From Dugong dugon (lineage: Eukaryota; Chordata; Mammalia; Sirenia; Dugongidae): a stretch of DNA of 64,000 bases. Shown in pieces: positions 11,623 through 23,964 of the stretch (position 1 is its first letter; each line of letters opens with the position of its first letter). The stretch is taken from positions 172,061,624 through 172,125,623 of the forward strand of contig CM057461.1 of NCBI GenBank assembly GCA_030035585.1. Reading direction: 5' to 3'. The notes below the pieces were generated by a model, which saw only the letters and a list, made by a program, of their open reading frames with translations, had not been told where the DNA came from and made no database searches. A program made the translations under genes and the position numbers.

Positions 11623-12704
11623 GTACCACATGTTTTATTTGGATGTTTAAATGAGGAAAAAGCAGTGAGGAATCCAAATGTTTTTATTTAAATTAATCTC
11701 TCTATGGTTGTTGCTTTCTCCTTAAGCCTACGTTGATCATTGTTTATAGCATGTATGATTTCCTACGCAGACAGTACCATTTTCCAAGGCTGTTTTGATT
11801 ACAGGATGTCTAAAGAATTGAGTTTTTTGCCTGTGTTGCAAGTTATTAATAAATATCAACATGTCTGACTTATTTTTGGATTATATTATTGTACCAACAA
11901 AAAAAAAGGTCCAAAATTCTCTATCCTAATCAAAATTTAATAATTTGAGTTAAAAGAAGCATACCAAGTAATGATTTTATCTGAAGGAACCCTGTGAAAA
12001 AGCAATTTTTGAAAATGGTTAAATTCAATGGTTTGCCTTTCCCAGGTAGAATGAGTGCTAGAGATAAAAGCCCAGGAATGACTCAGTAATGTTGGTTTTT
12101 TACAGATAAACATTGTAGCTTCTTCACTGATGCTTTAATTTTTAGAAATGGATGTTTTAAAAGGCCAGGCATATTAGTTATTTTTTAAAAAATTGATTTT
12201 ATGTATGCTTTATTCAGCATCAACAGCATAAGAAATTAATCCTTTATCTTGCCATGGAAGCAGTTGAATCCATTGATCCTGGGCCTTTTGCCTTAAATGA
12301 AAAATGTTAATTTTCAAATTCAGCATCAGGATGTATGCTCATTTGGGGGCTAATTATAGCTGTTACTTTTTTCTTAATTTTTAAGATTATCATGTCAATA
12401 TGTCAATAAAACATATATCTGTAATTTGCCTTTAAAAAATGGAAGACATTTTCTGCCTTGCTGAGAAGATCAATGACATTATTTAAAACTTCCCTTAGCA
12501 TCCGTATAATATTTCCCCTCAAGATTATCAGTCTAAAATATTTTATGCAGTATAATTAGTTTTTTAAAAACGTGTATACCTTTGAAAATGGTTAATGGTC
12601 GACTACTGACCCTGAAATACTCTGAGTACGTGAGTCTACACCTGTGAGTGTGAATATTTGTAGCCCTTGAAGGAGACCAATGCATTATCCTTGTTTAATT
12701 TTCT
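11623..12704. other. Unique AT-rich sequence, possible conserved element
   Basis: No repeat recognised. The 12170-12560 stretch has balanced composition and no repeat decay pattern, like many conserved non-coding sequences, but conservation cannot be seen from one sequence. Confidence 0.3.
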
Positions 12705-12880
12705 CTGCAATGTGTAATTATGAGGACCTTAATTCATTCCACAAGCACTTATTAAGAGCCTTGCCGCTGTGGGTAGTTACTGTGGGAGAGAAGGAAGGAG
12801 CAGATGACACTGTCCCCACCCTTCCAGAGTGCAGACAGCATCACATAAGATTTTTAAACCGGAGAATGAATTTTGTAAAA
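12705..12880 (-). repeat. L2 LINE fragment
   Basis: Degraded antisense L2 3' end: 'attcattccacaagcacttattaagagcc' followed by a 'gacactgtccccacccttcc' block in the expected spacing. Confidence 0.45.
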
Positions 12881-14284
12881 TAAATCAGAGTGTTCTGAAA
12901 AAGGAAATTGCCATTGTTTCAGATATTGAACAAATTCTATTAGACTAGTCTCAGAGCTGTGTGAAAACATTGCATCTTTCCTCAGAAATTAGGCTCAGGG
13001 GAATCATGTCTGAAATCCCCATACAAGACCTATCATTCCTCCTGGGAATTGTCAGACCCGTGGGACTTTTCTCGTTTTTTAGGGTTCACTCAGAGAAAAC
13101 GAAATCATTTTATGTTTGATGAAAAATAACCTGTTTGGTATTTTCCCATCTAACTAAATCCATACAGCAGTTATCTCATGTGAACATCTATTTCCTAATC
13201 TGCAGATTCATTCAGTAACTATATTAATTTTGAACTCACAAGTATTTACATGAATTAGAAAAGCATGAAATTATTACTTAACGGCTTAAAAAAAAAAAAA
13301 AGCACTCAATAGATTGCCAATAGGGACTGATAAGTCTCTTGCGATTTGTCTGGGTATTGGAAAAGTGGCATATGACTTCACCAAGAGGCTCTCCATAGCC
13401 ACTGCTTGAATTTTCAGAGACCATTTAAAATCAGTCTGGGGGCGTAGGGACATATTTTGTGTAATAAAACAGTGTTTATTTAAATAGTCTGCTAGGTGGG
13501 CAAATCAAAAGAGATTTTGACTCTGGAACTCTAAGAAAGTCAGGGATCTTTGCCTTGTGTTTTCTAATCAGTATCATCTTGCCATTAGTGAATTCCATAA
13601 CTAATTCTTTCCCTCATACCTTCAGCACATAGAATAGTGTGTGGATGATAGTAGGAGCTCAATAAATGTTTAGCTGTTTGATGGATAAACAAATTCCTCA
13701 TCATTTTCCCCTTGACATTTTTTCTTATGTTTTATGAGATTACACAGTATGAAACCGATATTTGGTACTTTTATTTTTTTAGCTACCCAAAATATTCATT
13801 ACATGTCTCTAATTAATGATAATTAATGCTATTAGAAAAGCAGACTATCCTTCTGTAGAAATTTCTCCAAGCTATATGAAAAAGGATTTTTCTTGCTCTA
13901 GGTTAAGATGGAAAGAATGTTTGAAATGTCCCCTTTCACTATCATCAGCTAGGGGAAGGATGCCAAACTGCAGCATGAGTTTTGCTTTATGGACGCTTCC
14001 AAAATACTACTCCCAGTCTTGACATTGTTTATTGCTCTTCATGGCTTCGGCCAAGATTTTGCTGCAGCACAAGGAGGGTTTTTTTTTTTTAGCTCTTCCT
14101 ATAAATGTAATACTAGAAATGATGTCATACTTACCAGAACATAATGAGTAGCAAAGCGTTTAACAAGAAAAATAAAGCAGTACATATTATGAAGGAACCT
14201 ATAAAGTGACTTCTATAATCATAATAGATTTAGAAAATGCTTTTATTTCATGTTATTTATCTTTATTAATAAAACTACAATTTT
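12881..14284. other. Unique sequence
   Basis: No confident feature. An L2/MIR-like tail (gagctcaataaatgttt) lies at about 13655-13672. A runs and T runs occur near 13288-13301 and 14080-14090. Confidence 0.4.
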
Positions 14285-14425
14285 TTTGTTATTAACTGTG
14301 TGCCAGGTTCTATCCTAAGCCCTTAACGTACATTATCTCATTTAACTCTCCCTGCAATCCTGGGGGATAATACGGTCTCCATTTTATGGATGAATGAACT
14401 GAGACTTCAGTCAGTTCAAACCAAT
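14285..14425 (-). repeat. MIR SINE
   Basis: Antisense MIR core and tail: 'ctgtgtgccaggttctatcctaagc', 'cattatctcatttaactctccc', 'ccattttatggatgaatgaactgag'. Confidence 0.75.
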
Positions 14426-15139
14426 CAGACCAAGTCTGACCCCAAAGTCCTTCATATTAATCACTACATATTACATTTTCCTAGCTTATTTTTGACACAT
14501 AATCATTTTCTTATTGTTTTATTTATGCGTATGACATATGATAAGGTTAAAACAGTATTCCTGAAGATTATTTTTATATCTATAAGATAGTACTGAACAT
14601 GTCTTTGAATACTTAACTTTGACATATTTTTTAATTCTTACATATTTTAATATTTAATCTGAAGAACTTTGTTTCCCAAGGAGGAATGTCAGAGAATAAA
14701 TTAGTAAGTTTTTAAACAACTGAATTTATGAAATGGTCTATGTCATTACAATAAAATCATCTCATTCACTTGTTTATTATTTGTACATATAACCTATTAG
14801 ATATAATTAACTAGAGAATTCAAGTGCTAAGTAGTGTAACCGATGCCATATTTTGTAAAATTTTGAAATTGAAATAATGGCAGATAAAGGTTCAACATGG
14901 CCAAAATAAATAAGCATGCAGGGAAGACTATCATGAACAGTGTGAAAATACCACCTTCAATCTCAAGTACAACTAATAACCCAGAAACATCACTGAGGAC
15001 ACTAACAATTACACAAGTCCACTTGCAAAGTAGGGTACAATAGAAATATTTACAGAGCTTAGTTAGGAGCAGTGGAGTAAGACAAGGCAGTGACATCAAG
15101 GCTCATTGGTATCATAAGAAAGAGATGAATAATTTCTTA
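14426..15139. other. Unique AT-rich sequence
   Basis: Nothing recognised. The 90-codon minus-strand frame at 14827-15099 has hydrophobic stretches but no known domain and no splice context. Confidence 0.4.
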
Positions 15140-15939
15140 AAGGACTTCATTGCAGGGCAGGATTACTGATAACTGGGAAGGGATTCAACAGGAAATATTT
15201 TATGGAAGGAGAGTCTTTTGAGGTGGATCTTGGGGATGAGTAGAAGTATTCAAGGGGAAGATAATGCATGGAAGAGCTCCAGGAAGAACAAACAGCATTC
15301 GAAAAGGAGCCAAAGGAAGTGAACCTGCATGAAAAGCATAGATTGATCTCATTTATATTCTAGAGTGTAGAAGAAGGGAAATCTTAGACGCTAAGGATGG
15401 AAAGGTCCATAAATGCTATTAGGTTGCAACATATGAAATGGCCAATATTTGACCATTTTTGAATTACAAAATAAGAATTTTATCCAACTCGATGTAATAT
15501 ATTGGGAGGGGACCTTACATGCCAAATTGAGGGTTGTGTATTTAATTGGCATTCAATGAGAAACTATTGACTGTTTTTTGAACTGGAGACTACTATGACC
15601 TAAATGATGTTTTCAGATAATTTATCTTATAGCTCTGTGTGTGATAAATTAAAATTGTGGATGAAGGAATATTGAAGAACGCATCACTTCAGAAGCAATC
15701 ATAGGATAATCTAGGAAAGAATAAAGACCAAAAGAGAATGCTGTTTGCGGGAATGCAAAAAAGGGCATGAAAATGAAAGGTGTTTCTGAACTCAAATTCA
15801 TATACAAAGTATAGCAACTGCTGACTGGTAGGAGGAATGCTAAACTGAAGGAATCAAAGGCGATTTTAAGGTTTGAATTTGATGAGTGGAAGAATTAAAG
15901 TGAAAAAAGTGGTATCCTTAGTCTCTAACACACTGTCTT
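15140..15939 (-). repeat. L2 LINE, internal antisense region, left part
   Basis: Diverged antisense L2-like sequence: 'aggtggatcttggggatgagtag', 'gaagagctccaggaag' and 'gaaactattgactgttttttgaac' appear in L2 order. A SINE at 15947 splits it. Confidence 0.45.
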
Positions 15940-15946
15940 GGACATA

Positions 15947-16107
15947 CCCCAAACCCATTGCCATCAAGTCTATTCTAACTCATAGCGACCCCTAAAGGAC
16001 GGAACAGAACAGCCCCATAGGGTTTCCAAGGAGTGGCTGGTGGATTCAAACTGCCCACCTTTTGGTTGGCAGCCAAACACTTAACCACTGTGCCACCAGG
16101 GCTCCAG
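15947..16107 (-). mobile_element. AfroSINE, short form
   Basis: Complete antisense copy. ggacata at 15940-15946 and 16108-16114 is a likely 7-bp target duplication. Confidence 0.85.
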
Positions 16108-16114
16108 GACATAG

Positions 16115-16450
16115 TTGACAGTCAGTAAATGCTGAATGAATGAGCTAGTGAATAAAAAATGAAGAGGTAGGTTTGGGACATGATGATGTCCAGATATGCA
16201 GGTGGACTGGTCTAGCAGATTCCAGAAGATGTAAATCCAAAGCTCAGAAGAGAAATTCGGGAGATAGGAAATGGATGAGATTGTAAAGAAAGATAAGAAA
16301 AAGACCAGAAGGAGACCTCTTGGCAGTGTCTGCTTTTAGGAGACAGAATGAGGAAGAGGAATTGGCAAAGCGGAAGAAAGAATTTTACAAGAAAGAAGAG
16401 GATAGGCGAAGTAATAGAAAACCAAGCTAAAATTGAAGTTCTCCAGAAAA
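16115..16450 (-). repeat. L2 LINE, right part
   Basis: Resumes after the SINE with the L2-like 'gggacatgatgatgtccagatatgcaggtgg' and 'gagataggaaatggatgagatt' blocks. Confidence 0.4.
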
Positions 16451-16494
16451 AATTGATGAATGCAAATGAAGAAAAGACTGTTGAATTTAGTTGT

Positions 16495-16930
16495 TTATTT
16501 TAGTAATGTTTCCTGTTATAAAAACAAATCCACATTTTGTAAAATTTAGAAGAGTGTAAAAAATGAAATCATAACCACCAATAATTACACAATCTAGATA
16601 TTATGGTTAACATTTTAAAACCCCTTGGCTTATTTCCTGTCATTCTATTGTACATAAATTTACATAATCAGGATCATAAAAATACAATTCCAAATTCTGC
16701 TTTTTTTCAACTCAGCAGGATCTTAAGCATGTTCTTACAACATTTTGCCATCTGCATTATGTTCTATCATGTTTATGTTCTATCATGTAGACACTGGACA
16801 TTTTATTCTCTGCTTCTAATTTTTCGCTATTATAATAATGCTTTAATAGAATATTTTGTACATTATTCTTACACAATATTGCAAATTATTTCCAGCAGAT
16901 ATTTCCTAACAACAGAATCATTGTATCGTA
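16495..16930. repeat. Old LINE-like sequence, class unsure
   Basis: Contains the 'ttttcgctattataataatgcttta' type block found in old LINE 3' regions. A short tandem duplication of 'gttctatcatgt' lies at about 16760-16787. Family not resolved. Confidence 0.3.
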
Positions 16931-17034
16931 GGTAATATATTGTCATTTCTTGCCAGAAAAGATTTGGTGGTTTCAAAACGAGCCTCTGCTTTCTGCCAAG
17001 AAAGGGAATCTGAGAATATGTTAGTGTCTCCCAT

Positions 17035-17175
17035 GTGCCAACTTCTGTGGCAAGTATTTTAATAATCACAGTAACTCTGATGTAGATTCTATTGTCTCCA
17101 TTTCACAAATGAAGGAACAGAGACAGAGAGAGTTGCACAAGGACATATATAGCTAACAAGTTTCAAAACTAGCTT
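17035..17175 (-). repeat. MIR SINE
   Basis: Antisense MIR: 'aataatcacagtaactctgatgtag', 'ccatttcacaaatgaaggaacagagac', 'gagagttgcacaagg'. Confidence 0.7.
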
Positions 17176-17604
17176 TGAATGTGGGTCTGATTCTAAAACA
17201 GGCTAATAGTGAGGTCAGAAACAACCTCTTAAGAAGTTCTTAAGGTAGCTCTTCTAAGAACACTCTTAAGACGTCCAGGACTCAAAGGAAAGAAAGGTAA
17301 AACATATAAGGCAAGGAAGGTAGTGAGTGAAGTGGAGCTTTGCTGCTTTTCAACATGGGGAGTCCTAGGTCAAAGGACAGCAGCAGACAAAGAGTAGGTA
17401 CTGCATATGTAAGCAGGAAGAGGACAAATTGCTAGAACATGATTCTCATGGAAAGGAGAAAAACAGACAAGGACTTGAGCTTGGCAAGTAAAATGCATCT
17501 TCCGTGTAGATAGAAGCAAGGGAAAAGAAAGTCAGACATGTCAAGTGGTAAAGAGAAGATAGGGGGACTTCACGTATCATTTGGCTTTTGTCTTACACTG
17601 GTGG
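17176..17604. other. Unique purine-rich sequence
   Basis: No confident repeat. Purine-rich with GAA/AGG runs. Confidence 0.35.
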
Positions 17605-17788
17605 AAAATTCACTTATTTATTCAATGAGTACCTATTGAATACCAAATTCCATGCCGTTTTCTTGCCCTCATCAAGCTTTCCTTCTGGAGGGGGAAATAA
17701 TCACTAGGTAAACAGAGGGATTTGAAAGATTACTCAGGCAGCTGTCAGAGAATGGGTTATAAGGAGGTAAGAGTAGAAGCTGGGAGAT
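17605..17788 (-). repeat. L2 LINE fragment
   Basis: Antisense L2: 'tcaatgagtacctattgaatacc', then 'ttgccctcatcaagctttccttctgg', then 'ggttataaggaggtaagagtagaag'. A MER5-like element follows directly. Confidence 0.6.
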
Positions 17789-17943
17789 AAGCGTTTCAAA
17801 CTTTAAAGCACAGATAAATCAACTGGGTATCTTAGAATCAGTAGGCCTCGGGAGGGGCCAGAGATTCTGTATCTTATTAAGCTAATAGGTGATGTTGATC
17901 CTGCTGGTCCATGTGCCAAACTTTGATGAGCAAAAGGTTAAAA
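17789..17943 (+). mobile_element. MER5-type hAT MITE
   Basis: Non-autonomous hAT-Charlie element: 'tttcaaactttaaagcacagataaatca', 'aatcagtaggcctcgggaggggcc' and 'gctggtccatgtgccaaactttgatgagcaa' follow the MER5A consensus. Confidence 0.7.
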
Positions 17944-18871
17944 GGCAAACGTCCAGGCAAGAAAAATTAGAAATGATTGGAGCAGTTATTATAAGCAAGT
18001 CAAATATGAGTCCTTCTCCCTTTGCAGCAATACTTCTAAACCTCTTTGATGGAAAGAGAATTGTCTCTATTTACGTCTGAGCTTTTTCAATTCTAGCCAG
18101 CTGTTTTATGAAAGATCCATTAACCCAACCCTGATGAGCTATTGGCATTTCATTCTTTCTGCCTACACTCAATGCTTGTTATGCAAAACCTCTTGCCGTA
18201 TAATGGATTCTTGTGGCTCAGGTTTTGGGATGTGGTGTTCATTAAAGCCTGTGCCAGTTTCTTAACTCCAGTTCTGTTCTCTGCTTCATGCTATTGTACT
18301 TTTAACCCCCTTTCTCTCTGGATGTTCACCACAGTTCTGACTTGATAAACTGTCTGTGCCCCCTAGCCCGTGCCATCCATCACACTCCTCCGTGCTTATT
18401 ACTGAAGCTTCCAGGTCTCCACATCCTGTCTTCTTGCCATCCTCATCCTGAATAAGTCTTAGGTAACTGCTTAAAGCCCCAGGGGAGTATTGTGGATAGT
18501 CTCTGACTTAAGGAATGCATTTTTTTTTTTTTCATCAAAATAATTTTCTCTTTGGTGGGCTGCCTTGGTTAGTGACAGCAACCTGAATTTCTTCGCAAGA
18601 TTTGTCAAAACGCCACAGGAGGATGCATGTGTTTGTCAACAATTAGGGTGTTCGGAGAGACTATGTTCTCAATAAGCCTTGACAGACTCTGTTAGGGGGA
18701 TGTTGTCTTTCTGCCTCCAGTGCTAGATTGTAGCCCTAAGGTCCCGCCTTCTAGCTGCAGGCACTTAGGAGCATTTACCTGTTCAAATCCCCTTTGCACC
18801 ACACATTGCATGTGTAAAATAACTAAAAAAATAAGAAATCAAATAAATATGGTGTACTCATACATCAAGGA
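17944..18871. other. Unique sequence
   Basis: No confident repeat or gene. T run at about 18519-18532. Confidence 0.4.
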
Positions 18872-19034
18872 AGAATAACCAACCCGTTGCATTTTAGTCG
18901 ATCCCCACTTATAGTGACCCCATAGGACAGAGTAGAACTGCCCCATAGGGTTTCCAAGGAGCAGCTGGTGGATTCGAACTGCTGACCTTTTGGTTAGCAG
19001 CCAAGCTCTTAACCACAGCACCACCAGGGCTCCA
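18872..19034 (-). mobile_element. AfroSINE, short form
   Basis: Near-complete antisense copy from 'aaccaacccgttgcattttagtcg' to 'caccaccagggctcc'. Ends are set by consensus, as no clean target duplication is visible. Confidence 0.85.
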
Positions 19035-19907
19035 ATATGGATAGAAGTCACCTTCAAGTGATAACCACATTTCTTCATGTAGAACACTTAGGAGGGGTTC
19101 TTGAACGGAGAATCCGTGAAGCCATGTACTCACTATGTTAGCTAACAGAAAATGCTTTTTCATGTATTGATGCATATGCCAAATTGAAGCTCAGAAAATG
19201 AGTGCCCTGTATGTGCATGTGTGCATGCATGCCACTCCAGTCTTTCTACACTGGTTTTTGCTAATTCAAGCTGCAGTTGTTAAAATTTCCGTATTTTTAG
19301 TACCATGCCCTTCCTTGCCTTAGAGTGAAGTTTTAATTTAAAGGCTTCTTTATTTCTTGAGTCTCAGAGTACCACAGGATCATCTCTGGCCTTTCTGTCA
19401 CAAATTTTTCTCTCAAAAGAAGTATAAATCAAATCCCTTTTTTTGTGGCGACCATTTGGCTCTGACTCAGATGGTTTGGATTAACCTTTTCTTCAGATTC
19501 TCTCCGACTGTTAATGACTCTGGGTTATGACCATTTAGAGCTGTCAGGTGTACATTGATCTACATCTGGCAATTGTTAAAGCTACTCCATTTAACACATT
19601 ACAACCAAAATAGATAGTTTCACAATATGTAGGAACTTCAAAAATGATTTTTTTTTTTTTCAGGAAGATCTTAGGTTTTCTTTCCAAGGTGAATTTTTGT
19701 ACTTACTTTTTTAAAAAAATATTTTCTCTTTCACTGCAAGTTTTTCTCATGATTATGTTTTGTGGCTATGTATACAGATAAGATACAACATATATTAAGA
19801 ATTCTTCTCATATAGCGCCTGAGAGCCACTGGTTCGCCCGTTTTTGAGCACAGGTGCAGGTGAATTGATGATATTCTGGAATCTTAGGAAAAAAACATAG
19901 ACTGCCT
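19035..19907. other. Unique sequence
   Basis: No repeat recognised beyond a short 'atgtgcatgtgtgcatgcatgc' low-complexity tract at about 19211-19232 and homopolymer runs. Confidence 0.4.
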
Positions 19908-19918
19908 ATACTTTATGA

Positions 19919-20057
19919 GGAGCCCTGGTGGCACAGTGGTTAAGAGATCAGCTGCTCAAATCCAGCAGCCACTCCTTGGGAACCCTATGGTGCTGTCCAA
20001 CTCTGACCTACAGGGTCACTATGAGTTGGAGCTGACTCAACGGCAGCTAATAACAAC
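19919..20057 (+). mobile_element. AfroSINE, short form, with internal deletion
   Basis: Sense copy. The segment between the A and B boxes is shortened (gctgctcaaatccagcagcc). Target duplication atactttatga (19908-19918) versus atactttacga (20058-20068). Confidence 0.9.
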
Positions 20058-20068
20058 ATACTTTACGA

Positions 20069-21289
20069 AGTGGAGACAGAAATCCCTAAAATGATTGAGT
20101 TTGTAAGACTGCATTGGTACCGGAGAAAATATAAGAACAAACAATAAAAATTTTAAAAACATACAAGAACTCATAGTACTGAGTGAGTAATCCATACAAC
20201 TCTATAAAAATACAGTGAGTACATTATTAAAATGTTCCAAATCTACCTGCCATATCTCTCATTTTTTTAAATCTCTTTTTCATTTTTTCTACATTCTGAG
20301 AGTCTTTCCCCCCTTTTTATCAAATGAGTATCAGTTTTGCATTTAGCCCTGCCAATTTTTTCTTTTTTTTAAGTCAACTCAGTACTTAATTGGGCAATCG
20401 CATATTAATTTCCTGGAAGTCTTTCCTGTTTTCTGATTGATACTTTTCCATAATTGTCTGCTTATTTGTAAGGTATGCAATATTCTTTCAAATCCTTCTG
20501 AGGAAGATAATATAATTGTAAGTTTCCTTTTGTCTCCTGAATTATCTCTGTTTCTTCAGGAGTCATTTTAAAAATGTATTTTTCTTGTTCATACTGCTGA
20601 CTTTCCTCAAATGTCTTAATTTTGAGGTTTGTTTGTTTGCATTTTAATAAGTAAAGAACTAGATTGAGGATCATAGGTAGCTGTTGTAAGTTTCCCAGGA
20701 GGAGCTTGAATGTGGAGCCTGCAAATGAACAGGCTAGGCTCTCCATAATTTCATAAATAAATGAAAGTTGACCAGGTTTTAAAACTAATCACCTGCTTTC
20801 ATTAAGAACCAGTTCTTGTTTTCACCCTAGGAGGCAGAAGCTCCTCTTGTCAGCTGAAAATGTCATAGCTAGGGAGAAGATTGGAAGGGTTCCAACTGTT
20901 CTCAGTGTGCTTCTTAATGAGTTGCCCTGATGTTGGCCACATAGCCCTGTCCAACCCTATATTTGTTGACCCTAAGCTTAGGGCTTCCCTGTATTTCCTT
21001 TGGATGGACCTGCTATTAACCCAGGTGTTCTGCCATCAGTTTACCTGATATTTTTCTCTTTCTGTCTCAGCACATCTGAATTCTGACTGCTAAAATACCA
21101 TCAGATTTTTTTTTAGGGTTACATTATTTTTAATCGTTTTAATGATATAATTAGGAGAAAGGAAAAGTATGTGTACCAGCATGATTCTCTCTTCCATCGC
21201 TGATCATGTTTAATTTTCTTTACTCTGAATTTCTATAACACCAATATATCTTTCTACTGCGTTGTTTTTCACTTGTTACTATATTGTCC
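20069..21289. other. Unique sequence
   Basis: No confident repeat. A 94-codon minus-strand frame at 20462-20746 shows no recognisable domain. Confidence 0.4.
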
Positions 21290-21440
21290 TACCTCTACTA
21301 CTTACTAGCTAGTTGTAAAAATTATTTCTCTTATCTGGGCCCTTTGTCTATAAAATAAAATAATATTTGATTTTCAGGGCTGAAATGGAACATATAAATT
21401 CATGTTGTAAAGTATAAACAGAGTATAAATGTAAGCGATC
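21290..21440 (+). repeat. MIR SINE
   Basis: Sense MIR core: 'ctactacttactagctagttgtaaa', 'cttatctgggccctttgtctataaaataaaat', then the 'gggctgaaatg' region. Confidence 0.5.
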
Positions 21441-22789
21441 TTTATATATCAAACATTGTCATGGATCCTTGGGAACAAATAGGTGCAAACCTGGGGACTG
21501 ACCACAGTCAAGGGAGAAGCTACCTGCTAAGAATCTCAGGGAGACCCCAAGTTGAGAGAAGAACTAAAAACTCTACATGCAGTGCAAACGAACTACAAAC
21601 TATGCACTGGTAGCAATACTAAAATAAGCAGATTGTTCATGGATATATTTTTCACCTACTGAAAAGACAAAGAAAATAAAGCAAATCTAGAATGTAGTTG
21701 ATATACTATTAGTTAAATTGAAACAAATGTGAATTTTAGGTTTGGCATAGAACCTATGACTTTATATGTGTTACCCTTTTGGCAAAATTAAGAACGGGAA
21801 TATTTATGTAAATAATGACTATAATTTAGTGCTGTCAATTAGCTACCAAAAAAAATCACTGATTTTATACGGCTTTAGCTAATTGATGGTTCCTGTACTG
21901 TCAGTGGGCTTAAGGCATGAAGCACCCAGAAAAAGGAAATAAAGAAAATGAGAATAACAGTAAAGTAGACTAACTGTAAAAGTTGAAGAAATGTTAAAAG
22001 AAATTTAAATGTAGAAAGAAAGTTAGGGTCTCAGTGACCTTTGACATCTATATGGGGAACCATTTGCGGATAATAAAAGAGAAGTGTTTTAGCTAAATTA
22101 TTAAAATACAGCATCTTTATTGACAGCCTTCATTCTTAGAAACAAACTGAGAACACATCAAACAGACCAGACATAAAATAAATGCATGTGAATGTATGCT
22201 AAATGATGTAGATACAATTCAACAACTGACTGCTATTAATTCTCATTTCCTGCGTGGAGTTATTACATTCTAAACTTGAATGTTTGTAGAGGATAAGTCG
22301 CCAGCCCTAGTTAAATGTTAATGGGTCTAGTGACATAATTAAATCCAAGGCCTTATCCAAAGGAATGCGGGTAAAATACATTTGTTTGGCTTTTTATGGC
22401 CACTATTAAAAGTAAAGGAAATTAAACCATAAACAACTATGCTCAAAAATTGGCATAGCCGAGGCAGCTTTGTGGCAGTATAAAACCATATGTATTTTAA
22501 AAAACCAAACATATGTGTTGATGGTGAAGCTCCATTTAACCTACGCAGTCCATCTAGATTGTAACTGATGTTAAAAATGTACTTGGAGACTTAGACAAAA
22601 TATGGGGTGCTGATTCAAAGTAATTTCATGTTGATGTGCTTTGATTTTCTGTTGTTATAAAGGGCTGGTAAAATTTATAAGTTTTATTTTTTCTAATCCA
22701 TTCCTAAGGAAGTAGCCCATAATTAACATGATGCAGATTGCTTTTGCCATCCTCTCTTTCTTCCTTAGTAATAATAGAACCCTTGCTTT
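21441..22789. other. Unique sequence, possible conserved element
   Basis: Repeat-free. The 22230-22700 interval is the part most like a conserved non-coding element (mixed composition, no repeat decay). No exon signals are convincing. Confidence 0.3.
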
Positions 22790-23095
22790 TGGTGGGGTTC
22801 ATGGGAACATGGCCACCCAGAATTTGATACAGAATTCTAGCTTCCTTTGTAACTAGATGTGACCATATGACCAATATCTGGCCAATAAGGTATAAACGGA
22901 AGTGGTGTGTGAAACTTATGTCAGCTACTTAAAAAGAAGGAGTATGTTCTTCATCACTTCCTCTTTTCTGCTGATAGGAATTCAGACTTAATGGCTGGAG
23001 CTTCAGCAACGATTTTGAATGTGAGATAACCTTGTAATGAACTTCTGTTTTATTTAAGACACTGTTATTTTCCATTGCTTATAGCCTAACCTAAT
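22790..23095 (+). repeat. Old interspersed repeat, probably LTR-type fossil, family unsure
   Basis: Contains 'gtgaccatatgaccaatatctggccaataagg', 'acggaagtggtgtgtg' and 'tggctggagcttcagcaacgattttg' blocks. The same family appears at about 45770 (same strand) and 58268 (opposite strand). Very diverged and broken. I cannot name the family with confidence. Confidence 0.4.
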
Positions 23096-23214
23096 CATCT
23101 TAATATAACACCTTAGCAACTCTATGTTTACGTTTAAAGGCTCTGGGATGTCCTTTTATCAAAATATTTTTTATATTAAAAATGTTACCTAAAATATACC
23201 AGTCCAATCTGTTA

Positions 23215-23890
23215 CCAACTCCTATCAGTTCTGGTTCCTAAATATGCTTTGATACCTTCATTTTTCTATCCCCACAAGGACTACATTAGTCCAGTCTCCT
23301 GTTATCTCTATCTTGATGACCACAGCAGATTCCTGCATCCCCTCTTGCTCCTCAAAAGCCATTTTACACACAGTAGCTGGAGCCCTCTTTTCAAAATACA
23401 ATCTAATCATGATATTCCTCTGCTTAAACTCTTTAGTGCTTCCCATATCATTTATAAATGAAGCCCAGAATGTATGAACTGTGCTACAATGCCATCCATG
23501 ATCTGGTCTCTTATCACTCTCCAGGCCCATCCAAACCTTCGGAGTTTTTGCACATATTTTTTCTCTTTGCCTGGAAAACTCTCCTTTCACTGCTACAGTC
23601 CTCCCCGGCCTCCTTGTCCCGTCACTTATTCAAGTCCTGCTCACCAGTTAAGTCTTAGAGATTTCATGATTAAGCCTTCTCTCATCCTCTGTTCTAAGTT
23701 AGTTCTACGCATTACATACTCCCATAGCACTCTACACTCCTTGCACTTATATTTATCAGTTTAATGCATGGCTCCCCACAAGAAAGTAACCTCCATGAGT
23801 GCCTGTCCTATTTCAAACTGGAACCGCTACATCTAGTACAGGAACCGGTACAGAGAGAGAGCTCAAAGAACATTTGTGGATTGACTAACA
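23215..23890 (+). repeat. L2 LINE 3' region
   Basis: Long sense L2: 'aactctttagtgcttcccat', 'tgccatccatgatctggtctc', 'ttgcctggaaaactctcc', 'cccacaagaaagtaacctccatgag' and the terminal 'gagctcaaagaacatttgtgg'. ORFs at 23249, 23474 and 23764 are LINE debris or chance. Confidence 0.85.
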
Positions 23891-23930
23891 GATCCTTTAT
23901 TCTCTTCTCTTTCTGTAAAAAAGCATTCCT

Positions 23931-23964
23931 ACACTTGATCTTAGCCAAAAGGCTGAGAAGCGAT
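23931..23964 (-). pseudogene. U2 snRNA retropseudogene, first 34 nt only
   Basis: The minus strand matches nucleotides 1-34 of U2 snRNA (33 of 34 in my alignment; the one change, G to A at position 11, affects the U2 CpG). It stops abruptly and has no poly(A). aaaaaagcattccta occurs at 23917-23931 and 23969-23983, a 15-bp target duplication. This is the signature of a 3'-truncated, tailless snRNA copy made by L1 machinery. It lacks the Sm site and the rest of U2, so it is not functional. Confidence 0.9.

Noticed and set aside
23931-23964. Functional U2 snRNA gene
   Set aside because: Only the first 34 nucleotides are present, and target duplications show it is a retrotransposed fragment.
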